A stretch of 64,000 bases of DNA, from positions 124,001 to 188,000 of the forward strand of contig CAVOHR010000002.1 of the NCBI GenBank assembly GCA_963695835.1, read 5' to 3'. A program made the translations under genes and the position numbers. Numbering within the stretch: the first letter of the stretch is position 1; every line of letters begins with the position of its first letter. Below are positions 40,877-49,824 of this stretch, piece by piece. This DNA is from VRUE01 sp963695835. GTDB taxonomy: Bacteria; Actinomycetota; Thermoleophilia; Solirubrobacterales; 70-9. The notes under the pieces were generated by a model. That model worked only from the letters and a program-made list of their open reading frames with translations, was not told the origin of the DNA and did no database searches.

Positions 40877-43279
40877 ATGGTCACGGCTCAACTACCCCTC
40901 ATCCACCAGCCGCCCGGCTTCTGTGCTTACGCGGGCGGCGAGTGTGATCAGGACTTCTCCTCGATCCCCGAGGCTCGCGGTCTATTTCTCTATGCCTCCG
41001 ATCCGTCAGTGATCGCCGCGACGATCGAGGCGGCTGTCGAGACGCTCAAGCAGGGTGCAGGGTCTCCTGGGTGGCGGACCTGGCGCGACATGGACATCGG
41101 CGGCCGATTGGTCTTCTGCGAGATCTGCAAGTCGATGCGGGGGTCTGGGACGGTTTTCGCCGACGTGACCACGCTGAACTTCAACCTTCTATTCGAGATT
41201 GGCTTCGCGATCGGGCTCGGGATCGGGGTGAGACCGATTCGCGACACCACCTACTCGGTCGACAAGAAGGAGTTCGACGCGCTGGGCATGCTCGACACGC
41301 TCGGATATCTCGATTTCACAAACGCCGAGCAGCTGGTCGAGGTGGTCGAGGCCGATCCCGGCACGCCGGGGTTAGGTCAGCTGGCCAAGAAGACTTACCG
41401 GGAATCGCCTCTGTACGTGATGAAGGGGCCGATAAATACCGATGGGGCCGTGCGCCTACTCTCCCTGATCAAGAAGTCACGCCTCGGTTTCCGCACCTAC
41501 GACCCGGCCGAGGCGCCGCGGCTGCCGTTGCACAAGGCGCGCCGGGAGATCGCAGGTTCATTCGGCGTCTTTGCGCACCTGCTCTCCCCCAACCGTGATG
41601 GTGCGCGCGCCCACAACGGCCTCTGCGCGCTGGTCTGCGGAATGGCCGTAGCCCAGCAAAAGCCGGTGCTGATGCTGCAAGAAGAGAGCGTCAGCCAGCC
41701 GATCGATTACCGTGACCTCGTTCAGACCTATGAGTCACCTCAGCAGATCGCCGATCTAATCCAGGAGCCCCTGAGCCAGGTGGTCGAGCGCCTGCAGATG
41801 GAGCCGATGACGACGGGCGTGCGAGAAGCGACGCCGCTCAACGACCTCGATCTTGGCGACACAGCGGCCGAGAACGAGATCGGCGGCCTGCGGCGATATT
41901 TCGTGCAGACCGGAGTGCTGACCAAGGCGATGCAAGGGCATGCGCATCTGGTGGTTGGCCGCAAGGGCGCGGGGAAGACGGCGATGTTCTACGGCCTGCG
42001 GGAACGGGTGAAGAAGGGCCACGGCGTGCTCGTTCTTGACATGCGTCCCGAAGGTCACCAGTTCACGCGGCTGCGGGAAGCGGTGCTCGAGACCTTGGCG
42101 CAGGGCCAGCAGGAGTACACAATCGCCGCCTTCTGGACCTATCTGCTGTCCGCCGAAGTCGCCCACAAGATCCTCAACTCGCAATCCGAGCTGAACCTCG
42201 CCGAACGAGACCCAGATCGCTACGAGGCCTACAGCGCTCTGCAGAAGGCCTTCTTCGCACACGGCCTGCAATCGGGCGATGACTTCTCCCAGCGACTGCT
42301 CCGGCAGATCGACCGGATGGCCGAGCGCTTTCGCGGCGAGGGTGAGATCACCAGCAGGACCGACCTGACAGAGCTCGTCTATGGCGGAGACATCAAGACG
42401 CTGAACGATGCCGTCGCCAACTATTTGGTGCGTGAGAAGGACGAGGTCTGGCTGCTGCTCGACAACCTGGACAAGAGCTGGGCGACCCGGGGCAGTACTC
42501 CCGAAGACATCCTGATCCTGCGTGGTCTGCTAGATGCCAGCAAGGCGCTCGCGGATCAACTCGACGATCGCGGCGTCGTCTTTCGCTCGGTGGTCTTCGT
42601 ACGAACCGACATCTACGAAAACCTGGTCAGCCGAACGCCGGATCGCGGCAAGGACACGGCGGCGAACCTCGATTGGAGTGATCCGGAGATCTTCAGAGAG
42701 ATCATCCGCCGGCGGATCGTAGCCAGCACCGAGATCGAGGGTGAGTTCGAGGCCGTCTGGAATCAGATCGCCCCGGCGCTAGTCGGCATCGAAGACAGTT
42801 TTGAGTACCTCTCCTCAAGGACGCTGGGGCGACCCAGAGACCTGCTGATGTTCCTGCAGGCAGCGATTCAGGTCGCCATCGATCGCGGTCACCCGAAAAT
42901 CAAAACCGATGATATACGGCAGGCGGAAACCGGCTACAGCGAGGACATGCTGCTCAACCTGAGCTATGAAATCGAAGACACCTGGCCGAAGTTCTCCGAG
43001 GTCGTATACGCTTTTCACGGGGCCGCGGAGAACCTCTCACTGGCCGAGGTCATTTCGCGTATCGAACAAGCCGGGATCGCGGCGACCGACGTGTCGAAAG
43101 CGATTGAGCTGCTGCTCTGGTACGGATTTCTCGGTGTCTACATGAGCGCCACCCGAGACAGTCAGTACAGCTTCGAGGTGCGCTATAACCTGCGGCGGCT
43201 AGAGCATGCGATCGAGATCGGCCAGGGCCTCTACACGATCCATCCCGCCTTTCGGGCGGCCTTGAGCATCACCGAGTAG
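40877..43279 (+). CDS. Sll1717-like P-loop ATPase with TIR/NDT-like N-terminal region
   Basis: 800 residues. Residues 1-300 hold two Rossmann-like segments: the first has FADVTTLNFNLLFEIGFAIG (94-113), the ADxTxxNxN..xE motif of TIR-like and nucleoside deoxyribosyltransferase folds, with a possible catalytic E107; the second (about 228-270, GVFAHLLSPNRDGARAHNGL) looks like a degenerate copy without that Glu. The AAA/STAND-like ATPase has Walker A VVGRKGAGKT (359-368) and Walker B LLLDNLDK (526-533), then a helical and wHTH-like C-terminus. The ATPase part fits the Sll1717 family. Probably an anti-phage or stress effector in which the ATPase senses and the front end acts. Intact and alone in its transcript. 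Confidence 0.78.
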   Translation: MVTAQLPLIHQPPGFCAYAGGECDQDFSSIPEARGLFLYASDPSVIAATIEAAVETLKQGAGSPGWRTWRDMDIGGRLVFCEICKSMRGSGTVFADVTTLNFNLLFEIGFAIGLGIGVRPIRDTTYSVDKKEFDALGMLDTLGYLDFTNAEQLVEVVEADPGTPGLGQLAKKTYRESPLYVMKGPINTDGAVRLLSLIKKSRLGFRTYDPAEAPRLPLHKARREIAGSFGVFAHLLSPNRDGARAHNGLCALVCGMAVAQQKPVLMLQEESVSQPIDYRDLVQTYESPQQIADLIQEPLSQVVERLQMEPMTTGVREATPLNDLDLGDTAAENEIGGLRRYFVQTGVLTKAMQGHAHLVVGRKGAGKTAMFYGLRERVKKGHGVLVLDMRPEGHQFTRLREAVLETLAQGQQEYTIAAFWTYLLSAEVAHKILNSQSELNLAERDPDRYEAYSALQKAFFAHGLQSGDDFSQRLLRQIDRMAERFRGEGEITSRTDLTELVYGGDIKTLNDAVANYLVREKDEVWLLLDNLDKSWATRGSTPEDILILRGLLDASKALADQLDDRGVVFRSVVFVRTDIYENLVSRTPDRGKDTAANLDWSDPEIFREIIRRRIVASTEIEGEFEAVWNQIAPALVGIEDSFEYLSSRTLGRPRDLLMFLQAAIQVAIDRGHPKIKTDDIRQAETGYSEDMLLNLSYEIEDTWPKFSEVVYAFHGAAENLSLAEVISRIEQAGIAATDVSKAIELLLWYGFLGVYMSATRDSQYSFEVRYNLRRLEHAIEIGQGLYTIHPAFRAALSITE

Positions 43280-43519
43280 GTTGGGTCACGAGACTCCTTC
43301 GACAACCTGCGACCCAGCGATTATCACTGCCCTTTCTCGCCTCGTGCCAATCGCCGTCTTTCAGGGGCCGTCCTGCCCCGGGACTCGTAGCGCGCCCGAG
43401 TTCCTCCTTTTCGTCCAGAGCGAGCGCCTGGAGAAAGTTCAGCGGGCGCTCGCAATCCCTTAAAGCGGGAGCTCGTAGTTTGCAGCCGAACCTGGTATCG
43501 GCAGCCGTAGACTGGGCTG

Positions 43520-44401
43520 ATGGCACGATCGGCCCAAAGCTCGGGCCTCAGTGAGCCGTTGCGAATCACGGTTTCGCGGAGCCGGGCTGAGCAGGTGATC
43601 GACCGCCATATCGGCGAAGGTCAATCGCTGCAGGCTGATAGCGACCAGGTCGTCACCGAGGAGCACTACAACGAGTGGGACCATCGTCGCGAGCGGTGGG
43701 TCAATCTCACCGCTGATGGGCTTCGCTCCATCTACTCGAATGACGAACCCCCGGGGGAGTTTGAACGCGCTGCACATCGCCAGGCCTACGTCATCAGGGC
43801 TGGCGAAGAATTCGAGCTGAGCAAAGGACAGCTCGACACAGCGATCAACACGCTCAAGTCGCTTCGCGAGCGTCTTGAGTACCTGGAATCCCCGGCGGAA
43901 GCGGCAGATGTGGCGCCCGATCGATCTCCATCGCCAGCGGGTGGCGACCGGATTTTCGTTGTGCATGGCCACGCTGACGACGTCAAAGAAGCCGTGGGGC
44001 GACTGCTGGAGAAGACAGGCGACCACGAGATCGTCATCCTCCACGAGCAGCCGAGCGAAGGTCGGACGCTCATAGAGAAGTTCGAGGACCATGCCGATGC
44101 GAGCGCCCATGCTGTCGTGCTTCTGACCGCCGATGATGTTGGCGGCGCCGCCCCGAAAGACAGTGCGGATCCGAGGCTTCACTCAAGGGCTCGTCAAAAC
44201 GTCGTGTTCGAGCTCGGGTTCTTCGTTGGGCGACTCGGGCGGTCGCGAGTCGTGGTGCTCTACGAGGAGGGCGTTGAGCTGCCCTCCGACTTCAAGGGAG
44301 TCGTCTACCTCTCGCTCGCTGACGATAGCTGGCGCTACAAGCTTCTTAAGGAGCTACAAAGCGCCGGCTTGACCTACGACCTCAACAAGATCCCGACGTA
44401 A
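43520..44401 (+). CDS. TIR-like nucleotide-binding protein (PF10137, CAP12/Pycsar TIR type)
   Basis: 293 residues. Residues 1-130 are an unassigned, mostly helical N-terminal domain. The TIR-like domain follows: RIFVVHGHADDVKEAVGRLL (from 144), ILHEQPSEGRTLIEKFEDHA, VVLLTADDVGG, RARQNVVFELGFFVGRLG (catalytic E231) and VVVLYEEGVELPSDFKGVVY. Proteins of this type act as NAD-degrading or nucleotide-sensing effectors in CBASS and Pycsar, but no cyclase gene is next to it. 240 bp after the ATPase gene on the same strand. Confidence 0.85.
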   Translation: MARSAQSSGLSEPLRITVSRSRAEQVIDRHIGEGQSLQADSDQVVTEEHYNEWDHRRERWVNLTADGLRSIYSNDEPPGEFERAAHRQAYVIRAGEEFELSKGQLDTAINTLKSLRERLEYLESPAEAADVAPDRSPSPAGGDRIFVVHGHADDVKEAVGRLLEKTGDHEIVILHEQPSEGRTLIEKFEDHADASAHAVVLLTADDVGGAAPKDSADPRLHSRARQNVVFELGFFVGRLGRSRVVVLYEEGVELPSDFKGVVYLSLADDSWRYKLLKELQSAGLTYDLNKIPT

Positions 44402-44466
44402 TTCGCTGCGTGGCTCCGACTACTCAATCGTTTGAGCGGGAGCCGTTAGATTAGGCTGCTGACGGA

Positions 44467-44775
44467 ATGAAGCTCTTGCTTATCGCAGTGCTTGTGCTTG
44501 CCGCCTTCGCACTCGTGTCGTGCGGGTCATCGGGCGTGTCAGAGAGCGAAGCTCAAGAACTGCTCGAAACCCGAACGTCCCTGACCTCGGCGGAATGCGT
44601 CAAGTCGAGCAGTGGCAGCGGCCGTGACTTCGACTGCACCGCGCAGAGCGAAGAAAACCCGGTCACGATTGAAGCCACCGTGGGGGAATCCGGCGAGTCG
44701 ATTGTCGTAACGCATTGCACTGAGGAACGAAAGTACGGTTACAACGAACACTGCGACGCGATCAGCCGGCGATGA
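44467..44775 (+). CDS. DUF4333-like lipoprotein
   Basis: 102 residues. Lipoprotein signal peptide with a hydrophobic core LLIAVLVLAAFALVSC and Cys at 19 as the lipidation site. The mature part has four Cys (AECVKSS, FDCTAQS, THCTEER, EHCDAIS), probably two disulfides, and the short alpha/beta layout of DUF4333 domains. Function unknown; it is not an obvious defence gene. Confidence 0.75.
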   Translation: MKLLLIAVLVLAAFALVSCGSSGVSESEAQELLETRTSLTSAECVKSSSGSGRDFDCTAQSEENPVTIEATVGESGESIVVTHCTEERKYGYNEHCDAISRR

Positions 44776-44971
44776 GTGCTCGTTTCTAGCCAGGGCCTCC
44801 GCTCCCGCCATCGCGTGTTGCGAGCACGTCGACGCGCACCGCCCACGCTTTCGCTTCGGACGATTTTGGAGAGCAGGGCCAGAACGCCGTCTGGGCCAGC
44901 GTTCGCGAATGTCCCCTGAGCCCCACCGGTAGGTTCTGTCCCGATCGCGTGACGATCGAATGGAGACAGAA

Positions 44972-45397
44972 ATGAGGGTCTACATCTGGAGCGACGGCGC
45001 TGCCATGCCGAACGGCGGTCCCGCCGGGGCGGGGTACGTCGTCGTGGGCATGGGCGGCGTGCACTTGCTCAGCTCGGAACCGCTCGGCGACAGGACGAAC
45101 AACGTTGCCGAGTACATGGCGGTTCGGAACGCGCTGCGGGCCGCGGCCGACGCGGGCGCGACGTCGGCTTACGTGCGGATGGACTCGGCGGTGGTCGTCC
45201 GCCACCTCACTGGCGCATCGCGTGCGCGGGCCGAGCACCTGATCCAGCTCAAGGAGGAGGTCGAAGCGCAGAAGGCCCGGTATCCAGGGGGGGTCAGGTT
45301 CGCTCGGATTTCCAGGGCGCAGAACGGAGTTGCCGACGAGCTCGCGAAGAACGGCGCGCGGGCCTCGAAGGCGCTAAGCGCCGATCGGCAGCGATAG
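44972..45397 (+). CDS. Ribonuclease H-like protein (RNase HI type)
   Basis: 141 residues from ATG 44972, preceded by GGAGA at good spacing (an ATG 12 bp upstream is less likely). Core strands and acids of RNase HI: VYIWSDGAAMPNGGPAGAGY (first Asp), NNVAEYMAVRNALRAA (Glu), YVRMDSAVVVRHLTG (second Asp) and RISRAQNGVADELAKNG near the end (His replaced, last Asp present). It resembles the RNase HI group found without a hybrid-binding domain in actinobacteria. It may process RNA-DNA hybrids. Confidence 0.82.
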   Translation: MRVYIWSDGAAMPNGGPAGAGYVVVGMGGVHLLSSEPLGDRTNNVAEYMAVRNALRAAADAGATSAYVRMDSAVVVRHLTGASRARAEHLIQLKEEVEAQKARYPGGVRFARISRAQNGVADELAKNGARASKALSADRQR

Positions 45398-45447
45398 GTG
45401 CGCGGCAAGCGGCGAGCGTTGCTCGCCGATCTCGGCTCTCTATCGCA

Positions 45448-46143
45448 ATGCGCGACATGGAGTTGTGGACCCGTACTAGAGTCACACCCGTGGGCGATGT
45501 TCCAGCATGGCTAGCTCTTTCAACGACGGCTCTGGCTGGCGGGCTCGGCTTCTCTGGCTCTCTCGTATCCGCACGCAAGACTGCCCAAGCTCACAAGGAA
45601 GAACTCGAACAAGAGCTACGGCTTCACCGAGCGAGAGTTCGCATCGACGCGATCGATAAGGCGGCCGATGATGGCATCCAATATCGAGAGCGGATCGCCT
45701 CGTCTTTGAAGCAAATATCGAGTGGTCTTCCCGCCGTGATCGATGACGAGGCTCTTTGGTCGATCAGCCGCTCTGATAACGAAATTTTCCTTGGGCACCT
45801 CGCCGCCTTGACCCTTCGGTTCGGCAGCGAGAAGCATCCCGTTTGCGAACGATGGGGCCTCTTCGCATGGAAAGTCGGGGAAGCGGCAGACTTCGCTGGA
45901 AAGCATCGCCCCCCGGCGCCTGGTGGGTCGCCAGCCGATGCGCCTCGTCAAATCAAAGAAGTCGCAGAAGAGATTCGGAAGGAGGCACGAAGGCGACTCA
46001 ACGAGTTCATGAGGGCCGCTGCGGAGTTTGTCGAATACGAGCCTGCGGAGAAGAAAACCACGAAGGCCCAGGGAATCCGCCGTATCTGGAGCGTTGTATC
46101 GCGCAAGACCACCACGACGTCGGGGGTGAATGGCCCCTCGTGA
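45448..46143 (+). CDS. Hypothetical protein with one membrane segment and coiled coil
   Basis: 231 residues (possibly 217 if GTG 45490 is the start). One hydrophobic segment VPAWLALSTTALAGGLGFSG is followed by a helical stretch KEELEQELRLHRARVRIDA and more helices (IKEVAEEIRKEARRRLNEFM). No family recognised. It looks like a membrane-anchored coiled-coil protein. Confidence 0.6.
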   Translation: MRDMELWTRTRVTPVGDVPAWLALSTTALAGGLGFSGSLVSARKTAQAHKEELEQELRLHRARVRIDAIDKAADDGIQYRERIASSLKQISSGLPAVIDDEALWSISRSDNEIFLGHLAALTLRFGSEKHPVCERWGLFAWKVGEAADFAGKHRPPAPGGSPADAPRQIKEVAEEIRKEARRRLNEFMRAAAEFVEYEPAEKKTTKAQGIRRIWSVVSRKTTTTSGVNGPS

Positions 46144-46196
46144 GGCACTGAGTGCACGAAGGCGCTTCCGCTTTCGCGCGAGAAGCGAACCCTTAG

Positions 46197-46589
46197 CTAA
46201 CTTCCTATGGCCAATACCCGCCTCGACACTTCTAGGGAGCGCGCCACGTTCTTCGGTCGAGTCATGGGGCTGAAGGCAAACCGTGCGACGCTGGTCAGCG
46301 CGAGGAGTGCCATCGTTCCCATCAGGAAAGCGTCTCCATCGGCCGCCGCCCAGACCGCAAGGACCAGACTGCCGAGGATGACCACGATCGCCAGCCCGCG
46401 ATGCAGGGGCACTTCACTCTCCCTGCGTTGACATTGCTCGGCCAGCTCGACGGCCGCAGCCGCCATCCGCGGGTCCTGCGGAGCTTCCCCCCTTACCACC
46501 AGCCTGTTGACGCGCCACTTCTCGCGGTAGGACAGCGCTCGGAACGTCGGGGTGTGGTCGGAAGTAGCCACCTGGCTCGGCGTCATCAA
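46197..46589 (-). CDS. Small membrane protein
   Basis: 130 residues with two hydrophobic segments at 66-82 (LAIVVILGSLVLAVWAA) and 88-107 (FLMGTMALLALTSVARFAF). The front 60 residues are charged (YREKWRVNRLVVRGEAPQ) and may be the DUF1707-like type of cytosolic stretch seen in small actinobacterial membrane proteins, but this is weak. Function unknown. Confidence 0.55.
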   Translation of the reverse strand: MMTPSQVATSDHTPTFRALSYREKWRVNRLVVRGEAPQDPRMAAAAVELAEQCQRRESEVPLHRGLAIVVILGSLVLAVWAAADGDAFLMGTMALLALTSVARFAFSPMTRPKNVARSLEVSRRVLAIGS

Positions 46590-46687
46590 GAGGGTGCGAT
46601 CTTCTCATACCTCGGCAGCGAATCTGCTCCTACTTTGCGCGGAGAAGGAGGGGGTCTGTTCTTGGGATAAGGGATTGGGGATGCCAG

Positions 46688-48217
46688 TTAGCTTGTGCCT
46701 TCCAGCGCGCAGTAGAAATATCGGTCGCGAAGGGCGCTGGAGATTGCGAGCAGGTCCCAGGCGCGACCCTCTACACATAATTGCTTCCCTGAACTGTCTG
46801 TGTGATGGGGAGCAATCGTCGATCCCTCAAGACCCTCGGCGAAGTCAACGTTGGGGTCAAGTCGGTTTCCCATGCCGGCGCGGTCGAATTCGTCGGGTCC
46901 CTCGTTCAGTCGGAGAATGCGAGGATATATGCGCACGGCTTCTATGTCGTTGTAGGCGTCGGCATAGAGGTCGGAGAGATCGAGGGCTGCGCATAGATCA
47001 AGCAGGACGGTCGCGGCCATGGAATCCCGGCGTCGCTCGAGTTTTACGGACTCCAATGGACCCCCGAGCAGCCGTTCGGTCTCTTCCGTAGGGCTGGCGT
47101 CGACTGGCGCGAGGCCCAAGCGGTCTCGCTCGTAGGCATTGCAGAGCCAGACCGTAGCGTCGGAGAGGTATTTGCGCACTGCCTCGCCGTTCTCGCCGGC
47201 AATCGCGAGTGCAGTGGGGATAAGGCTGACGGCGTACTGATCGCTGATCGGATGGGATGCACCGGGTTGGGAGGTCACGAAACGCACGAGCCACTTTGTC
47301 ATCGCGGTGGCCAAATCGGGGTTATTGCTTCGATGGCGAAGGATTTGCAGCCCGACGATCTCGGCAATTCGAGTACACCGAACTGGATAGCTGATCCAGG
47401 CGGAGTGGCCGCTCGTGGCTACAAAGTCCTCGTCGAGCAACTGATCGTCACACTCGTTCCATAGCCTGCCGGCATAGCTGTCGAAAAGATCACCAGCTGC
47501 GTCAGCTGCCTCCGTCGCGCGGCGATCAGCGCCTCCAGCAGCCCAAGCTCCTCTGACCAAGCAGAGAGCAAGATGGCAACCAAGATCGACGCGATTTTGA
47601 TCTGCGAGACGCTCGCAGACAAGTGCCGCCTCGAAAACACCGAGACCGGCCAACCGGCTGAGTTCCCAGGTGCTCCAGCGCCGGGAGAACAGCTCAAGAC
47701 TCTGCATGGTCGCCGTTCCCTCATCAGCCGATCCCAGAATCGCGAGGAGCTGACCGTCCATAGAGCCGCGAAGCACGGCGTTGGAGTTGTTGGCAAGAAG
47801 GCCGATCAGCGTGTCGCGATCCCAAACCTCCAGTTCGGGCTCCCCCTTTGCCCGGGCCCGGTCGTTGTAGTCGCGAAAGAGATCGGGAGCGTTGCCCGTG
47901 AGGCGCCCTGTGGTGATCAATACCGGGTGACGGGGAAGACGGGAGTCAAATGCACCGTGGCCGAGATTCGTCAAACGCAGTTCGTCTAGTTGCCCAACGA
48001 GAGCTCGCCACTCTGGTTGGCTGATATCACCCGCCTTTGACTGCCACGCCCATTGGGCGCTATCGCGTTGACCGATCGCGTCTTTGCCGAACTCGCGCTG
48101 ACCATGTACGAGGTGAACACGTTCGAAACCCTGAGAGCGGAGGATGGCAAGGAGGGGCTCGTCGAAAGCACGCTCGGAAACTGAATCAAGAAAGGCGGCG
48201 ACGGCGTCGCTGAGCAA
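46688..48217 (-). CDS. Unknown protein with PD-(D/E)XK-like N-terminal domain
   Basis: 509 residues. Residues 20-130 fit a restriction-endonuclease-like fold: ILRSQGFERVHLVHGQREFG, then KDAIGQRDSAQWAWQSKAGD with D46, Q59 and K61 in a D...QxK spacing, and HPVLITTGRLTGNAPDLFRD. The remaining 380 residues are helical, with no recognised motif, and could be a sensor or repeat scaffold. It overlaps the next gene upstream (48186-48821) by 32 bp, so the two are translationally coupled and probably act together. No ATPase or methylase is linked. A defence role is inference. Confidence 0.6.
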   Translation of the reverse strand: MLSDAVAAFLDSVSERAFDEPLLAILRSQGFERVHLVHGQREFGKDAIGQRDSAQWAWQSKAGDISQPEWRALVGQLDELRLTNLGHGAFDSRLPRHPVLITTGRLTGNAPDLFRDYNDRARAKGEPELEVWDRDTLIGLLANNSNAVLRGSMDGQLLAILGSADEGTATMQSLELFSRRWSTWELSRLAGLGVFEAALVCERLADQNRVDLGCHLALCLVRGAWAAGGADRRATEAADAAGDLFDSYAGRLWNECDDQLLDEDFVATSGHSAWISYPVRCTRIAEIVGLQILRHRSNNPDLATAMTKWLVRFVTSQPGASHPISDQYAVSLIPTALAIAGENGEAVRKYLSDATVWLCNAYERDRLGLAPVDASPTEETERLLGGPLESVKLERRRDSMAATVLLDLCAALDLSDLYADAYNDIEAVRIYPRILRLNEGPDEFDRAGMGNRLDPNVDFAEGLEGSTIAPHHTDSSGKQLCVEGRAWDLLAISSALRDRYFYCALEGTS

Positions 48218-48821
48218 GGAGCTCCTCTCGCTTGCGTTGTTTCAATTCCTCTATGGCTGCTTCTTGCTCCGGTGTCGGCTTCGGCAGCTTCTTCATCATG
48301 TTGGGGTGCATGACCATGCTTGGCATCTCTAGCTCGTCGTCATCGTCAAGGGTGTATTCGATCTTGTCGAGCATCTCGTATATGAGCTCGAAGGTAAGCG
48401 GCTGGCCTTCCGCGTTGACCACATTTCCAGTTGACTCAGTGACCGCGCCCACAGTCTTGAGAAACATGCCTACCAGCTTCTCAGCAAGTTCCTTTGAGGC
48501 AGAGTCGAACTGAAGTAGGAGCGTCTCGAAGTTCCCCTCAAGGACATCGTTACGCTCCCAGCCGATCTCGAAGCCGACTTTTTCGGAAGGAAGGTCGAGA
48601 GGCTCATCGGTCCGACTGTCTAGGACACTGGAGCCCGCGTTCTCGGTGGTCTCCTCGGGTATGCCGGCGAGGAGTGGATCGCGAGCTCGAGCGAGTGCGT
48701 TGACGCTTGTGTAGAGGAATGCCTTGAAGGCCTCGTCGTATTCCGGCAGGTCGAATGGCACCGCCCAAAGCCTCTCAGATCTTGCTGATGCAGACGACTC
48801 CTTCCAGAATTCGTTCGCCAT
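48186..48821 (-). CDS. Hypothetical partner of the nuclease-like gene
   Basis: 211 residues, acidic in the middle, with a basic helical end (AAIEELKQRKREELLAQRRR). The N-terminal part reads ERLWAVPFDLPEYDEAFKAF, the centre FETLLLQFDSASKELAEKLV and LIYEMLDKIEYTLDDDDELE. No family recognised. Its 3' end overlaps the start of the nuclease-like gene by 32 bp. Confidence 0.6.
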   Translation of the reverse strand: MANEFWKESSASARSERLWAVPFDLPEYDEAFKAFLYTSVNALARARDPLLAGIPEETTENAGSSVLDSRTDEPLDLPSEKVGFEIGWERNDVLEGNFETLLLQFDSASKELAEKLVGMFLKTVGAVTESTGNVVNAEGQPLTFELIYEMLDKIEYTLDDDDELEMPSMVMHPNMMKKLPKPTPEQEAAIEELKQRKREELLAQRRRRRLS

Positions 48822-49218
48822 GTGAGGGCGGTGATGGGCTCAGGTCTGACATCGGGCAGCTTCGAATAGCCCCGCTTAGCCCCGCTCTCGCTCTGCGCGA
48901 TTTGCGAGCGCGTTGACGGGCGCAGGTTACGCTCCCGCAAAGGACGACAAGGAGGCGTGTTGGCGAGATTGGCCTACCGCTTTCCCGCGTTGAAGGGCAG
49001 CGCTCAGGCTGGGTTGAGGAGACTAGCCAGGAGGCAACCGGAGTGTTGTGAAGAACCGCGGCGGCGGTGTGGTCGGCAGCCCGCAGGAGACGAGGGAGTT
49101 GGGCGCGATCTCGAGCCCGAAGCAAGCCGCACATCACCGACACGCCCGCGTTTGCGGAGCAGCACCAACTGAGCTGCGGCCGTTCGTGCGAAACCTCTAC
49201 GGCGAGTAGGCTGGCGGC
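48822..49218. other. Intergenic region with repeat copy 1
   Basis: 397 bp. The only structure I see is the 53-bp direct repeat copy (48996-49048), which contains AGGAGG followed by GTGTTG. A possible 53-codon frame from GTG 49048 to about 49210 follows it, but it has no family character and codon use does not support it. Confidence 0.45.
48996..49048 (+). repeat. Direct repeat copy 1 flanking a small membrane-protein gene
   Basis: Starts GGCAGCGCTCAGG and ends CAACCGGAGTGTTG; contains a perfect Shine-Dalgarno-like AGGAGG. The second copy at 49618-49671 differs at about five positions and one 1-bp indel. The copies are about 622 bp apart and in the same orientation. Confidence 0.85.
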
Positions 49219-49542
49219 GTGATCGAGTGGGGCAAGGTGCCATGGTCGCTCTGGGCCTATGTCGTCCTGACCACCGGGGGAATTGTGGTGGTCGTGCTCA
49301 CGGCTTCGGCACCCGTTACGCCATTGGTGTTCTCGGTCGTCTTTGTCCTTGCGTGGAACTTCTTTCTGCTCAGAGCGGTTCGCTGGCTCTGGATCACCAC
49401 GGTTGCCGTCTTCCCCCTGGGGTTCGCTTTCAGTCTCGTTACTGGCACCGGCACCTGGCACGGTTATCTAATCGGGCTGATCGAGGTCGGTTTGCTTCTG
49501 CATCCGTCCACGCGTCGGTTCTTCGGCAGGGCGAAGCCGTAG
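49219..49542 (+). CDS. Small integral membrane protein
   Basis: 107 residues from GTG 49219 with four hydrophobic segments (LWAYVVLTTGGIVVVVLTA, TPLVFSVVFVLAWNFFLLR, WLWITTVAVFPLGFAFSL, YLIGLIEVGLLLHP) and a short basic end STRRFFGRAKP. No family recognised. It stands between the two copies of the 54-bp repeat. Confidence 0.7.
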   Translation: MIEWGKVPWSLWAYVVLTTGGIVVVVLTASAPVTPLVFSVVFVLAWNFFLLRAVRWLWITTVAVFPLGFAFSLVTGTGTWHGYLIGLIEVGLLLHPSTRRFFGRAKP

Positions 49543-49617
49543 GCGCGACCTAGATCCTTCGCGGCCGACGGCGGCAGCGATCTCTTTCGCGAACGGACTG
49601 CAGCATCCGCGTAAGGA

Positions 49618-49671
49618 GGCAGCGCTCAGCCTGGGTTGAGGTGGACCAGCCAGGAGGCAACCGGAGTGTTG
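49618..49671 (+). repeat. Direct repeat copy 2 flanking a small membrane-protein gene
   Basis: Second copy of the element at 48996-49048, again with AGGAGG and GTGTTG. It precedes by about 150 bp the HicA-like gene. 49543-49824 holds nothing else that I can support; the frame that starts in this repeat (to 49821) looks non-coding. Confidence 0.85.
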
Positions 49672-49824
49672 AGGAGCTTCGCGGTGCGAGGTGCAACGCG
49701 ATCGCAATCGAGTCCGCCCCCGGCGACTGCTGCTCGCTGTCGAGAAGGAGCGCGGCCGGGAGCTCGTCTTGGATGGTTGCGCTTCGTCCCTAAGCAGAGA
49801 CGCGATCAGTGCCGAGGCTGATTA

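Noticed and set aside
43281..43463. 60-codon ORF after the ATPase gene
   Set aside because: No start context, no family character, and it ends before the TIR gene; treated as intergenic.
48775..49461. 228-codon minus-strand ORF
   Set aside because: Overlaps the better supported gene at 49219-49542 and the repeat copy; composition is low-complexity.
49636..49821. Degenerate HicB upstream of the HicA-like gene
   Set aside because: A short stretch (RSVEELRGARCNAIAIES) hints at HicB in one frame, but the rest does not fit and there is no start or continuous domain.
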